Shown piece by piece: positions 7,393 to 8,061 of a stretch of 8,061 bases of DNA. The position numbers and the translations under genes are program-made. The first letter of the stretch is position 1. Every line of letters starts with the position of its first letter. Under the pieces are notes generated by a model. The model searched no databases. It was not told the origin of the DNA and was given only the letters and a program-made list of their open reading frames with translations. This DNA comes from an uncultured Sphingomonadaceae bacterium (GTDB taxonomy: Bacteria; Pseudomonadota; Alphaproteobacteria; Sphingomonadales; Sphingomonadaceae): contig CAKZSF010000309.1 of the NCBI GenBank assembly GCA_937920575.1, positions 1 through 8,061 on the forward strand. The letters run 5' to 3'.

Positions 7393-7656
7393 ATGAGCAC
7401 AGCAAAAGTTGAAATTTACACCAAATGGACCTGCGGCTTCTGCCACCGCGCCAAGAAATTGCTGGAGAGCAAGGGCATTGCGTTCGAGGAATATGATATC
7501 TCCATGGGCGGGCCCAAGCGCGAGGAAATGATGCAGCGCAAGCCTGATGCTCGCACCGTGCCGCAGATATTTATCAACGATCAGCCGATTGGCGGATCGG
7601 ACGATCTTGCCGCGCTGGAACGCGAAGGCAAGCTCGACGCGTTGCTAGCAGGCTAG
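7393..7656 (+). CDS. grxC: Glutaredoxin, class I (GrxC/Grx3-like) with a CGFC active site
   Basis: This 87-residue cytoplasmic thiol-disulfide oxidoreductase reduces disulfides and glutathionylated proteins using glutathione. The single thioredoxin-like domain resembles E. coli Grx3 in length and order: VEIYTK, the active site Cys14-Gly-Phe-Cys17, KREEM, TVPQIFIN (55-62) with the cis-Pro that contacts glutathione, and GGSDDL (67-72). The active site is unusual: Grx3 proteins normally have CPYC, while CGF is shared with monothiol CGFS glutaredoxins; here the second cysteine is kept, so dithiol chemistry remains possible. The ATG is chosen because the protein then begins right at the domain; the upstream Shine-Dalgarno (GAGAGA) is weak. 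A carbon-nitrogen hydrolase gene follows after 9 nt, so they form an operon. Confidence 0.94.
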   Translation: MSTAKVEIYTKWTCGFCHRAKKLLESKGIAFEEYDISMGGPKREEMMQRKPDARTVPQIFINDQPIGGSDDLAALEREGKLDALLAG

Positions 7657-7665
7657 GGCAGGGCG

Positions 7666-8061
7666 TTGCCGAAAATCGCGGTCCTTCAAATGACCTCTGG
7701 CATTGAACCAGAGGCAAATCTTCGAACAATCGAGGATTCGGCAAATGAAGCCTCGCGCAATGGTGCAAAAGTTCTGTTCACGCCTGAAATGTCGCTGCTG
7801 CTTGATCGCAATAGAGCGCGCGCCACCCCGTGGATTGAAAGTGAAACCCCGGCTGTCATAGCCGACCGATTGGCCCAAACAGCTGCAACCAACGCCATAG
7901 ATATCGCGCTGGGTTCTATGCCGCTTCAATCAAAGAGCGAATTGTGGGCCAACCGCGCCTTCTATTTCAAATCCTCGTCGGAGGTGCCGACCACATACGA
8001 CAAAATGCATATGTTCGATGTCGAGCTCGACACAGGTGAGAATTGGCGCGAAAGCGCGGCG
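7666..8061 (+). CDS. Carbon-nitrogen hydrolase (nitrilase superfamily, Nit-type amidase), 3' end cut by the window
   Basis: The first 132 codons of a nitrilase-superfamily enzyme are present; full members have about 270-280 residues. Such enzymes hydrolyse amide C-N bonds through a Glu-Lys-Cys triad. Visible here are KIAVLQMTSG (3-12), the catalytic Glu41 in FTPEMS, and Lys113 in YDKMHMFDVEL; the cysteine would lie beyond the edge. The DKMHMFDV region resembles Nit1/NitFhit-type proteins, which remove deaminated glutathione, a role that would fit the adjacent glutaredoxin gene (inference). Initiation is placed at TTG because it is the only start between the grxC stop, which is in the same frame, and the conserved N-terminus; ATG at codon 9 would cut the first beta strand. 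AGGG lies just upstream, though close to the start. Confidence 0.88.
   Translation, partial: MPKIAVLQMTSGIEPEANLRTIEDSANEASRNGAKVLFTPEMSLLLDRNRARATPWIESETPAVIADRLAQTAATNAIDIALGSMPLQSKSELWANRAFYFKSSSEVPTTYDKMHMFDVELDTGENWRESAA

Noticed and set aside
7221..7400. N-terminal extension of hsp20 to 7400 or 7256
   Set aside because: The extension is not like Hsp20, crosses the RpoH-like promoter and the ROSE hairpin, and the best Shine-Dalgarno serves the ATG at 7220.
6801..7412. A 203-codon open frame on the plus strand opposite hsp20
   Set aside because: It covers the alpha-crystallin domain in reverse and the ROSE leader, with no recognisable family and no Shine-Dalgarno. It is a shadow frame.

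Overview
The window looks like chromosomal core DNA of an alphaproteobacterium, most likely Sphingomonadales (Erythrobacter/Sphingopyxis-like). This rests on protein character, the gene order trpE-ppiD / tpiA-secG-pyrG, the grxC-nitrilase pair, and an IbpA-type small heat-shock gene behind a ROSE-like RNA thermometer. The lineage is inferred, not tested by search. Every gene has a recognisable housekeeping function. I see no insertion sequence, phage gene, CRISPR array, tRNA or rRNA.

Layout. Positions 1-3267 (minus strand) hold ppiD followed by trpE, which runs off the left edge. The two genes are 7 nt apart and trpE appears to start at TTG, with its ribosome binding site beginning inside the ppiD stop codon. 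A 212-nt divergent intergenic region separates them from tpiA, secG and pyrG (3480-6448, plus strand), the set for triose-phosphate isomerase, a SecYEG translocon subunit and CTP synthase. The pyrG leader contains two overlapping, mutually exclusive hairpins. pyrG and hsp20 are convergent, and the 277 nt between them are not empty. They contain a stretch (about 6531-6700) that folds on the plus strand into a long-range 9-bp helix, a GNRA-capped hairpin and a GC-rich hairpin. I read this as a candidate small RNA or structured pyrG 3' UTR.

The right end holds hsp20 (minus strand) and a divergent pair, grxC and a partial carbon-nitrogen hydrolase (plus strand). The hsp20 leader carries a heat-shock (RpoH-type) promoter, CTTG-N17-CATATCT. 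It also carries a ROSE-type hairpin in which a UUGCU motif masks the GAGGA Shine-Dalgarno with one bulged G. Together these predict dual control of the chaperone: transcription by RpoH and translation by temperature.

The most interesting items are the non-coding ones: the structured RNA candidate between pyrG and hsp20, the ROSE thermometer with its overlapping divergent promoters, and the alternative hairpins ahead of pyrG. I found no evidence for a wholly new multi-gene system.
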